This document shows, in pieces, positions 24,061 through 30,807 of a stretch of DNA of 37,898 nucleotides. Under the pieces are notes generated by a model. It saw nothing but the letters and a program-made list of their open reading frames with translations. It did no database searches and was not told the origin of the DNA. The stretch is from Oscillospiraceae bacterium (GTDB lineage Bacteria > Bacillota > Clostridia > Oscillospirales > Oscillospiraceae): the NCBI GenBank assembly GCA_020025575.1, contig JAHHRW010000014.1, forward strand, positions 1 through 37,898. Direction: 5' to 3'. The position numbers and the translations under genes were made by a program. Within the stretch, counting starts at the first letter, position 1; every line of letters begins with the position of its first letter.

Positions 24061-24675
24061 TCATTTACCCTTTCTTTCCTCATAAAGCTTTTGGCTGACC
24101 ATTTCGGCAGCCTGGGGCAGCAGAATCCATTCCGCCTGCTCCATAACCCGGCGCTGCAGCGTTTCAGGGGTATCTCCCGTTTCCACTGCAACCGCTTGCT
24201 GGGCGATAATAGGACCCCCATCGGGAATCTCATTTACAAAGTGAACCGTAGCACCGGTAATTTTCACACCGCGCTCCAATGCGGCTTCATGAACCTTCAG
24301 GCCGTAAAAGCCCTCACCGCAGAACGCAGGGATCAAACTAGGGTGGATATTCAAGATCCGGTTGGGCCACTTCTTTGTAAAGTTTTCCGACAGAATGCAC
24401 ATAAAGCCAGCCAGAATAATCATATCGATGCCGCCCAACTCCAGAACGGACTGAATCTGACACTCAAACGCAGCCTGAGAACCGCATTCCTTCTTGGAAA
24501 TTACCGCACCGGGAACACCGGCCAGACGTGCCCGCTCCAGGGCATAAGCATTGGGATTGTTGGATACGACCAGGGCAATTTCCCCGTGGGGAATGCGCCC
24601 TGCCGCCTCTGCATCCAATAATGCCTGAAGATTGGTTCCGCCACCGGAAACAAATATCGCTATTCTGGTTTTCAC
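24061..24675 (-). CDS. purN: Phosphoribosylglycinamide formyltransferase
   Basis: 204-residue folate-dependent GAR transformylase (purine step 3). N-terminal FVSGGGTNLQAL, catalytic Asn109 and His111 in ILNIHPSLIPAF, and Asp152 in PDGGPIIAQ match the N-H-D triad of E. coli PurN. Start is GTG 24675, overlapping the purM stop; the likely ribosome site is AAGGTGA seven bases upstream, inside purM. It uses 10-formyl-THF, as the AICAR transformylase in the same operon does. Confidence 0.96.
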   Translation of the reverse strand: MKTRIAIFVSGGGTNLQALLDAEAAGRIPHGEIALVVSNNPNAYALERARLAGVPGAVISKKECGSQAAFECQIQSVLELGGIDMIILAGFMCILSENFTKKWPNRILNIHPSLIPAFCGEGFYGLKVHEAALERGVKITGATVHFVNEIPDGGPIIAQQAVAVETGDTPETLQRRVMEQAEWILLPQAAEMVSQKLYEERKGK

Positions 24676-25721
24676 TCCAAAATCACCTTTTCCTGAGAAT
24701 CGACAATCTCACCGATGACATAGGCATCCTCGCCGTGAGCCTTCAAAACTTCCAGTGTCTTCTGGACATCTTCCTTTGCAACAACAACGCTCATGCCAAC
24801 GCCCATGTTAAAGGTATTGAACATATCACGCTCAGGAATGTTGCCAGTCTTGGCAATCAGATCAAAGATGGGAAGAATTCTGATTGCAGATTTGTCGATC
24901 TTAGCGCCCAGACCATCAGGGATGGCACGAGGAATATTCTCGTAGAAACCGCCGCCAGTAATGTGGCTGACACCTTTGACCTGAACCTGCTCAAACAGTG
25001 CAAGCATAGGCTTTACATAGATTCTGGTGGGGGTCAACAGTGCTTCAGCAATGGAAACACCGCCCAAATCTGCACAGGGCTCTGTCAGATGCTCGTTGTG
25101 TTCTACATCAAACACCTTGCGAACCAGGCTGAATCCGTTGGAATGGACACCGGTAGAGGGCAGTGCGATTACAACATCGCCAGGAGCCATCTTGCTGTTG
25201 TCGATCATCTTCTTTTTATCCACAATACCAACGCTGAAACCAGCCAGGTCATAGTCATCCTCAGCCATCATGCCGGGATGCTCAGCGGTCTCGCCGCCGA
25301 TCAAAGCAGAGCCAGACTGGACACAGCCTTCTGCCACACCGGCAACCAGCTCTGCAATACGCTCAGGAACATTCTTACCACAGGCGATGTAGTCCAGGAA
25401 GAACAGGGGCTTTGCACCGCAGCAGATCACATCGTTCACGCACATGGCAACACAGTCGATGCCAATGGTATCGTGCTTATCCAGTATCATAGCAATCTTC
25501 AGCTTGGTGCCAACGCCATCGGTGCCGGAAACCAGGACCGGTTCCTCCATGCCCTGGAGATTCAGACCGAAACATCCACCGAAACCGCCGACTTCGTCCA
25601 GGCAGCCAGCATTCTTGGTGCGAGCAATGTGTTTCTTCATCAGCTCCACAGATCTGTAGCCTGCAACAATGTCAACACCGGCAGCAGCATAGCTTTCAGA
25701 ATGAGAATTCGTATGTTCCAT
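24672..25721 (-). CDS. purM: Phosphoribosylformylglycinamidine cyclo-ligase
   Basis: 349-residue AIR synthase (purine step 5). YAAAGVDIVAGYRSVELMK, LVSGTDGVGTKLKIA, CVNDVICCGAKPLFFLDY, GGETAEHPGMM and STGVHSNGFSLVRK are the standard PurM motifs including the ATP-binding glycine/aspartate segment. AAAGGAG precedes ATG 25721. It overlaps purN by 4 nt and follows purC by 30 nt. Confidence 0.97.
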   Translation of the reverse strand: MEHTNSHSESYAAAGVDIVAGYRSVELMKKHIARTKNAGCLDEVGGFGGCFGLNLQGMEEPVLVSGTDGVGTKLKIAMILDKHDTIGIDCVAMCVNDVICCGAKPLFFLDYIACGKNVPERIAELVAGVAEGCVQSGSALIGGETAEHPGMMAEDDYDLAGFSVGIVDKKKMIDNSKMAPGDVVIALPSTGVHSNGFSLVRKVFDVEHNEHLTEPCADLGGVSIAEALLTPTRIYVKPMLALFEQVQVKGVSHITGGGFYENIPRAIPDGLGAKIDKSAIRILPIFDLIAKTGNIPERDMFNTFNMGVGMSVVVAKEDVQKTLEVLKAHGEDAYVIGEIVDSQEKVILE

Positions 25722-25751
25722 TTTCTAGCTCCTTTAAGAGTGTAATTTTAT

Positions 25752-26441
25752 TTAAGCGAAGAACAGCTTGTTCAGGGTCATGGGATCAACATACTTGCCA
25801 TCCTTGTAAACACGCATGTTGCCGGATGCGATTTCGTCGATCAGCATAACATTGCCCTTTGCATCGTAGCCGAACTCAAATTTGATGTCGTACAGATCAA
25901 GACCCTTCTGCTTCAGATCGTCTGCAACGATCTTGGTGATCTTCTGAGTCATATCCTTCAGGGAATCATACTGCTCAGCGGTCATAACGCCCAGATCCAC
26001 CAGACCATCCTTGGTAACCAGAGGATCGCCCTTTTCGTCGTTCTTAAAGGTGGTTTCTACATAAGCAGGCAGATCTGCACCCTCTTCGCAGTAGTCAGAG
26101 TAGCGGCGGAAGAAGGAACCAACAGCCTTGTAACGGCAGATTACTTCCAGGCCCTTGCCAAAGACCTTTGCGGGCAGAACTTCCATGGTGGTGTTGTCCA
26201 GGTCTGCATTTACATAGTGGGTCAGAATGCCAGCAGCATTGATTTTCTCAAAATAGTAGATAGACATACGCAGGTTCACATCACCCACACCCTCGATGGT
26301 CAGGCCCACGCTATTTTCGCCGGGATCAAAAACGCCATCCTTACCGGTGCAGTCATCCTTAAACTTCAGCAGATAATTGCCATTTTCCAGTGCATAAACA
26401 TTCTTGGTTTTGCCGGTATAAACAAGCTTCAGGTTTTCCAT
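25752..26441 (-). CDS. purC: Phosphoribosylaminoimidazole-succinocarboxamide synthase
   Basis: 229-residue SAICAR synthetase (purine step 7, joining aspartate to CAIR). LVYTGKTKNVYAL and LLKFKDDCTGKDG form the ATP site; the SVGLTIEGVG segment, KVFGKGLEVICRYKAVGSFFRRY, and DIKFEFGYD...LIDEIASGNMR are conserved. ATG 26441 was chosen because an AGAGGT site lies about 8 nt upstream and it gives the normal length; the longer frame to 26492 covers the intergenic region after purE. Confidence 0.97.
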   Translation of the reverse strand: MENLKLVYTGKTKNVYALENGNYLLKFKDDCTGKDGVFDPGENSVGLTIEGVGDVNLRMSIYYFEKINAAGILTHYVNADLDNTTMEVLPAKVFGKGLEVICRYKAVGSFFRRYSDYCEEGADLPAYVETTFKNDEKGDPLVTKDGLVDLGVMTAEQYDSLKDMTQKITKIVADDLKQKGLDLYDIKFEFGYDAKGNVMLIDEIASGNMRVYKDGKYVDPMTLNKLFFA

Positions 26442-26497
26442 AATAATAGACCTCTTTCTGTGTTGAAAAATATATGTTGAATGTGGAACCATAGGGG

Positions 26498-26992
26498 TTA
26501 CTTGTTGAATTCTGCTTCTACAGCAGCGTTTTTCTCCAGGACAGCAGCGGTATCAGCAGCACGCTTGTCAGAAAGTTTCTTGGCAAGATCTTCATCGCTG
26601 ATCGCCAGCATCTGCATTGCGAGCAGCGCAGCATTCACGGCACCGCCGATGGCAACAGTTGCAACGGGAATGCCACTGGGCATCTGCACCGTGGAAAGCA
26701 GTGCTTCCATGCCGCCCAGGTTGGAGGAACTCATGGGAATACCAATGACAGGCAGCGTTGTATTTGCAGCTACCGCACCCGCCAGATGTGCAGCCATTCC
26801 AGCAGCACAAATCAAAACGCCGAACCCATTATCGCGGGCAGACGCAGTAAAGCTCTGTGCCTGGGCAGGAGTCCGGTGTGCGGAATAAACATGCACCTCA
26901 TAGGGTACATCAAAGCCTGCAAGGGTATCGATAGCCTTGCGAACGACAGGCAGATCGGAATCGCTGCCCATAATAATACCAACTTTTTTCAT
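26498..26992 (-). CDS. purE: N5-carboxyaminoimidazole ribonucleotide mutase
   Basis: 164-residue PurE. GIIMGSDSDLPVV binds phosphate, and VYSAHRTP (His39) is the active-site segment of class I mutases, as opposed to the AHKT form of class II carboxylases; PIGIPM... appears as PVIGIPMSSSNLGG. Class I enzymes use N5-CAIR made by PurK, but no purK lies in the window. AGGAGG (27003-26998) is 5 nt before the ATG. First gene of the operon, directly after the ZTP riboswitch. Confidence 0.96.
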   Translation of the reverse strand: MKKVGIIMGSDSDLPVVRKAIDTLAGFDVPYEVHVYSAHRTPAQAQSFTASARDNGFGVLICAAGMAAHLAGAVAANTTLPVIGIPMSSSNLGGMEALLSTVQMPSGIPVATVAIGGAVNAALLAMQMLAISDEDLAKKLSDKRAADTAAVLEKNAAVEAEFNK

Positions 26993-27015
26993 GTTGACCT
27001 CCTAGAATGCGCAAA

Positions 27016-27047
27016 GGGCGCACCCGTCCCTAAAGACAAGCGCGCCC
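27016..27047 (-). terminator. Expression-platform hairpin of the ZTP riboswitch
   Basis: 13-bp stem on the minus strand, 27047-27035 with 27028-27016 (three G:U pairs), 6-nt loop. Its 5' arm reuses the conserved GGGC at the end of the aptamer, so ligand binding and hairpin formation compete. Only TTT follows before GCGC, so termination may be weak and the nearby ribosome site (27003-26998) may also be affected. Confidence 0.75.
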
Positions 27048-27118
27048 AGACGGTCGGCATTTTCCTCAGCTCAGGATTCCCCAGTGGTAATCCACCAATT
27101 TCCGTCAGTCGTCCCGAG
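27044..27118 (-). promoter_or_regulatory. ZTP riboswitch (pfl motif)
   Basis: On the minus strand: CTCGGG (27118-27113) pairs with CCTGAG to form P1, enclosing GACTGACGG and a GGTGG-ATTA-CCACT hairpin followed by GGGGAA; then a short linker and the hallmark 3' block GCCGACCGTCTGGGC (27058-27044). This is the arrangement of the pfl motif, which binds ZTP/ZMP and turns genes on when 10-formyl-THF is short. It lies 52 nt before purE, in an operon containing both formyl-THF-dependent purine enzymes, a classical target. Confidence 0.94.
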
Positions 27119-27134
27119 CCTTATTTACAGGAGT

Positions 27135-27163
27135 ATCTTATCATAAATCCAATCGTTCGTCAA
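27135..27163 (-). promoter_or_regulatory. Promoter of the pur operon
   Basis: Minus-strand TTGACG (27163-27158), 17-nt spacer, TAAGAT (27140-27135) with extended TG. Predicted start is about 10 nt before the riboswitch P1 stem. Confidence 0.85.
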
Positions 27164-27245
27164 ATTGAAGTGCAGATACATAGTGCCTAAAATATGATGG
27201 TTTGTGTCATAAAAACCGTTATATTGACGAAAATGTTTTCTAAAT

Positions 27246-28100
27246 TCAGAATTTAGACTGTATCGTTCGCACACCACGAAAAATTTCCGTTTCCCAGGAT
27301 TCTCCAAGGGTGTTTTTGAGATGCGCATACTCATCCAATCCACCCTGTACATGGGGAACTGCCCATGCACCCGCATCCGATCCCGGAGCCACAATGCCGT
27401 TCATTTGAACAAATTTGCGAACGTTCTCCTGCGCACTGCGATAGATTGCCGCAACCTGTGTTTCGTCATATCTTCCTGTACCCATGAGATTGCCGATTGC
27501 AGACAGGGTCGGGCACCAAACGGTTCCTGCCTCTACCATAGCCGCCATGGCGTCATCATCCAAATATGCGCCGTGCTCCACCGATTCTGCCCCCGCTGCC
27601 GCCACGGCCTCAACCGTCCGTGCACCATTGGCATGAACCATGACCGGCAGCCCTTCTTCATGTGCAATATGAACCATTTCTTTGATGACATCCGGGGTCA
27701 GCCCATCTTCCGTCAGCACACCATACCGATCAAAGTCCATCAGGCCCGACACCATGATTTTAATAAAATCTCCACCGCGCTGCCGGTTTTCAGCCACCAG
27801 TTTGGCATATCCTTTGAGATTCTCAAACTTTTTACCGATAAATGCTCCATAATGTCCTGCACGACACAGCGGCGACAGGGGCGTGCGATAGGTAATTCCA
27901 AACGCAATGGCCATTTCCCGGGCGGCCGCGCCAACGCCCCACCGATCCCCACCATCTCGAAGATAGGTAAATCCTGCATCGGCATAGCTTTTTAGGCGAT
28001 TGCGAATCAGCTCCCTGTCTGGGGCATCACGGTGATCCGCAATCGCACTGCGCCAATCCTTGCCATCTAGGAGCATATGAATATGACAGTCTGCTTTCAT
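27246..28100 (-). CDS. Amidohydrolase-family metal-dependent hydrolase
   Basis: 284-residue TIM-barrel hydrolase. Metal and catalytic residues seen: HIH (His6, His8), Lys114 in DFIKIMVSG (bridging lysine), His156 in MVHANG, His176 in VEHGAY and Asp242 in GSDAG. The pattern resembles imidazolonepropionase/prolidase-type amidohydrolases; the substrate is unknown and the protein is shorter than most (about 400 residues), lacking the N-terminal beta-sandwich strand region. ATG 28100 has GAGGGGA 6 nt upstream. It lies after metG, across a terminator, so it probably receives read-through from the T-box transcript; no separate promoter is seen. 27164-27245 beyond its end contains no gene or clear terminator. 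Confidence 0.85.
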   Translation of the reverse strand: MKADCHIHMLLDGKDWRSAIADHRDAPDRELIRNRLKSYADAGFTYLRDGGDRWGVGAAAREMAIAFGITYRTPLSPLCRAGHYGAFIGKKFENLKGYAKLVAENRQRGGDFIKIMVSGLMDFDRYGVLTEDGLTPDVIKEMVHIAHEEGLPVMVHANGARTVEAVAAAGAESVEHGAYLDDDAMAAMVEAGTVWCPTLSAIGNLMGTGRYDETQVAAIYRSAQENVRKFVQMNGIVAPGSDAGAWAVPHVQGGLDEYAHLKNTLGESWETEIFRGVRTIQSKF

Positions 28101-28118
28101 ATCGTTCCCCTCTTTTTC

Positions 28119-28149
28119 AAAAGACCGCAGAATTGCTCTGCGGTCTTTT
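28119..28149 (-). terminator. Terminator after metG
   Basis: Perfect 13-bp stem, 28137-28149 with 28119-28131, 5-nt loop, with TTTT inside the 3' arm end. It lies between metG and the ribosome site of the amidohydrolase gene, only about 20 nt before its ATG. Confidence 0.8.
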
Positions 28150-28165
28150 AGATTGATCATTACAC

Positions 28166-30115
28166 TTATACCAACCGGCTGCCAGCCCGGATAGAATCAT
28201 CCAGCATAACCAGATGCAGCTTATCTGCCCGCTCGGCACTCAGCAGCATACCGCAGCTCATCTGACCCATCATCTTACGGGGTTCCAGATTGGTCACGGC
28301 CACCAGGGTCTTACCGACCAGATCTTCAGGCTTATAGTATTCTGCAATACCAGACAGAATCTGACGAGGCTCTTTGCTGCCATCATCCAGCGTGAACTTA
28401 AGCAGTTTCTTGCTCTTCTTCACATTCTCACAAGCCAGAACCTTTACAACGGTCATTTCCACCTTCTCAAACACATCAAAGGTGATCTGAGGCAGCGGCT
28501 CGGGCAGAGGTTCTTCCTCAGGCTCTGCAGCTTGCTTGGACATTTCCTCCAGCACAGCCAGTTCCTTCTCCATATCGATTCTGGGGAACAGCACAGGGCC
28601 AGCCACAGGAGCCACCTGGGCAGGCAGGACACCATAAACATTCAGATGATCCCAGTCAGCTGCGGGATTGCCCAAACGGCGGTTGATCTCCTCTGCTGTT
28701 GCAGGCATAAAGGGGCTCAGCAGACCTGCGCAAATGCGAATGGTCTCCAAGAGATTATACAGGACTCTTGCCAGACGGGGCTTGTTTTCCTCACTCTTAG
28801 CCAGAACCCAAGGTGCATTCTCATCAATGTATTTGTTGGCACGGGAAATCACCTTGAAAATTTCACTCAGCGCATTTTGGAATGCATAGTGCTCCATCTG
28901 CTCTTCGTATCGGTCACGCAGCGTAGAGACCATGGTAATCAGGTCGTTGTCCATCTGCGGATCCTCTGTCTGTTCACTGGGCAGATGCTCGCCGAAATAC
29001 TTCTGAGCCATGGCAACCGTACGGCTGACCAAATTACCCAGATCGTTTGCAAGATCGGTGTTGATGGTAGAAATCAGCAGCTCATTGGTGAAGTTCCCAT
29101 CAGAGCCAAAGGGGAAGGTCCGCAGCAGGAAGAACCGCAGTGCATCCACACCAAAATGCTCCGACAGAACATAGGGATCAACCACGTTACCACGGGACTT
29201 GGACATCTTCTCGCCATTGAAGTTCAGCCAGCCGTGGCCGTAAACCTTCTTGGGCAGGGGCAGATTCAGGCTCATCAGCATTGCGGGCCAAATAATGGAA
29301 TGGAACCGGACGATTTCCTTACCCACGAAGTGGACATCCGCCGGCCAGAACTCCTTCAGATCATCATACCGATCATTTTCAAAGCCCAGAGCAGTCATGT
29401 AGTTGAACAGGGCGTCGATCCAAACATAGACCACATGCCCCGGGTCAAAGTCCACAGGTACACCCCATGTAAAGCTGGTACGGGAAACACACAGGTCTTC
29501 CAGGCCGGGCTTGATGAAGTTGTTGACCATTTCATTCACGCGGCTTTTGGGTTCCAGATAGTCGGTGTTCTCCAGCAGATCCCGGATGCGGTCAGCATAC
29601 TTGGAAAGGCGGAAGAAGTATGCCTCTTCCTCTGCATCCTGAACCTCACGGCCGCAGTCAGGACACTTGCCGTCCTTCAGCTGGCTCTCCGTCCAGAAGG
29701 ACTCACAAGGCTTGCAGTACTTTCCCTTGTAAGTACCCTTGTACACATCCCCATTTTCATACATTTTCTTAAAGATCTTCTGAACCGCTGCCACATGGTA
29801 GTCATCCGTGGTGCGAATGAACCGATCGTAAGAAATGTTCATCAGTTTCCACAGATCCAGAACGCCCCGATCACCCGTGACAATGTCGTCAACGAACTGT
29901 TTGGGCGTTACGCCTGCTTCCTTTGCCTTATCCTCGATCTTCTGTCCATGCTCATCGGTGCCGGTCAGGAATTTGACATTGTAGCCCTGCAGACGCTTGA
30001 AACGAGCCATGGCATCAGCTGCCACAGTACAGTAGCTGTGACCGATGTGCAACTTGGCAGAGGGATAGTAGATGGGTGTCGTAATGTAGAAATTACCCTT
30101 GCATTTTTCACACAT
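28166..30115 (-). CDS. metG: Methionyl-tRNA synthetase
   Basis: 649-residue class I synthetase. HIGH (23-26), zinc knuckle CKPC...CPDC (about 134-155), KMSKS in GEKMSKSRGN, an anticodon-binding helical domain (about 370-510), and a C-terminal tRNA-binding OB fold (about 545-649, DVFEKVEMTVVKVL to the end) that makes the protein dimeric in Bacillus. Charges tRNA-Met for initiation and elongation. AGGAGG precedes ATG 30115. It is regulated by a T-box leader with a methionine specifier. Confidence 0.97.
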   Translation of the reverse strand: MCEKCKGNFYITTPIYYPSAKLHIGHSYCTVAADAMARFKRLQGYNVKFLTGTDEHGQKIEDKAKEAGVTPKQFVDDIVTGDRGVLDLWKLMNISYDRFIRTTDDYHVAAVQKIFKKMYENGDVYKGTYKGKYCKPCESFWTESQLKDGKCPDCGREVQDAEEEAYFFRLSKYADRIRDLLENTDYLEPKSRVNEMVNNFIKPGLEDLCVSRTSFTWGVPVDFDPGHVVYVWIDALFNYMTALGFENDRYDDLKEFWPADVHFVGKEIVRFHSIIWPAMLMSLNLPLPKKVYGHGWLNFNGEKMSKSRGNVVDPYVLSEHFGVDALRFFLLRTFPFGSDGNFTNELLISTINTDLANDLGNLVSRTVAMAQKYFGEHLPSEQTEDPQMDNDLITMVSTLRDRYEEQMEHYAFQNALSEIFKVISRANKYIDENAPWVLAKSEENKPRLARVLYNLLETIRICAGLLSPFMPATAEEINRRLGNPAADWDHLNVYGVLPAQVAPVAGPVLFPRIDMEKELAVLEEMSKQAAEPEEEPLPEPLPQITFDVFEKVEMTVVKVLACENVKKSKKLLKFTLDDGSKEPRQILSGIAEYYKPEDLVGKTLVAVTNLEPRKMMGQMSCGMLLSAERADKLHLVMLDDSIRAGSRLV

Positions 30116-30130
30116 AAAATCTTCCTCCTA

Positions 30131-30164
30131 AAAAGAAAATCGCCCTTGAATCATTCAAGGGCGA
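30131..30164 (-). terminator. T-box terminator of metG
   Basis: Minus-strand hairpin with a 10-bp perfect stem, 30164-30155 with 30149-30140, followed by TTTTCTTTT (30139-30131). It directly follows the T-box sequence and precedes the AGGAGG of metG. Confidence 0.92.
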
Positions 30165-30370
30165 CAAAAATGACGCGGTACCACCTTGTTTCGTATCCAT
30201 ACGGATACCTCTTAGCGCAATGACGGGCGCACCCGTACCGGCCTACCTATCGACCGATCAGCTCCGAGACCATGTTCACCATACTTCTGTGTCCCCCTTC
30301 ACAGCTGCCGGGGTTCTCTGTCCGCTTCCGCACAGTTACTCTTCTCTTCATCGCCATTTTGTGGAATTGT
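30140..30370 (-). promoter_or_regulatory. T-box riboswitch of metG
   Basis: The minus strand carries the T-box sequence AAGGTGGTACCGCG (30187-30174), whose TGG pairs with the NCCA end of uncharged tRNA. Upstream is stem I with an AGAGAAGAGTAA bulge region, and an AAC-ATG-G stretch whose ATG (30273-30271) is the likely specifier codon for methionine. Uncharged tRNA-Met would stabilise the antiterminator and switch metG on. Confidence 0.95.
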
Positions 30371-30376
30371 AGGGTT

Positions 30377-30406
30377 ATTATAGACTGTTTTCCACGCTTT
30401 TGTCAA
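30377..30406 (-). promoter_or_regulatory. Promoter of metG
   Basis: Minus-strand TTGACA (30406-30401), 18-nt spacer, perfect TATAAT (30382-30377). The TGA stop of the upstream eutN-like gene lies inside the -35 box. Confidence 0.9.
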
Positions 30407-30645
30407 CCTCTATTTCCGTTTTCAGATACAACGCCAATGATTGCCGCATCCACGGGACACTCCGGTGCCAGTATGCACGATGCATTCGATGCGCACAGCA
30501 ATACCAGCTCCTGTGGTTTCACCCCAACCAAATCCAGTGCTGTCATCGTTTTCTCCTCCACCACGACCTGTACCCAGTGAAGAGTTTCTGCATTTTGCAA
30601 GGTACGCTCCAGGGAAATATCCCCCAAAACTCGTCCAATTACCAT
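30403..30645 (-). CDS. Orphan EutN/CcmL-family (microcompartment vertex-like) protein
   Basis: 80-residue protein with the EutN/CcmL pattern: start MVIGRVLGDI, central VAVD-like MTALDLVGVKPQELVLLC, serine/alanine turn, and the hallmark ending PVDAAIIGVV. Family members form pentamers that cap the vertices of bacterial microcompartment shells. No shell hexamer or enzyme gene of a microcompartment lies nearby, so it is an orphan whose pentamer may do something else, or it may cap a shell encoded elsewhere. Start ATG 30645 was chosen because GGGAGGG is 6-7 nt upstream; the longer frame to 30840 has no ribosome site. It is divergent from the GTPase-nuclease gene. Confidence 0.85.
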   Translation of the reverse strand: MVIGRVLGDISLERTLQNAETLHWVQVVVEEKTMTALDLVGVKPQELVLLCASNASCILAPECPVDAAIIGVVSENGNRG

Positions 30646-30714
30646 TTTTATCCCTCCCTTCTTCCATATTTTGTCCAGACTCCTGATTCCTATGATGTCA
30701 AAAGATGGATTTTC

Positions 30715-30743
30715 TTGACTCGATACCCGATAAAAGCTATAAT
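30715..30743 (+). promoter_or_regulatory. Promoter of the GTPase-nuclease fusion gene
   Basis: TTGACT (30715-30720), 17-nt spacer, perfect TATAAT (30738-30743). The ATG is about 58 nt after the predicted start; AAGGAG is the ribosome site. Confidence 0.85.
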
Positions 30744-30807
30744 AATAAAAACGATCATCCGGAACATATCCGATGAAATTGACTGCCGCAGGCAAGGAGT
30801 GCTGCCC

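Noticed and set aside
28214..30223. 669-codon open frame on the plus strand opposite metG
   Set aside because: Antisense shadow of metG; it also runs through the T-box leader and has no ribosome site.
30403..30645. Reading the EutN-like gene as part of a microcompartment operon
   Set aside because: No BMC hexamer, signature enzyme or other shell gene occurs within the window.
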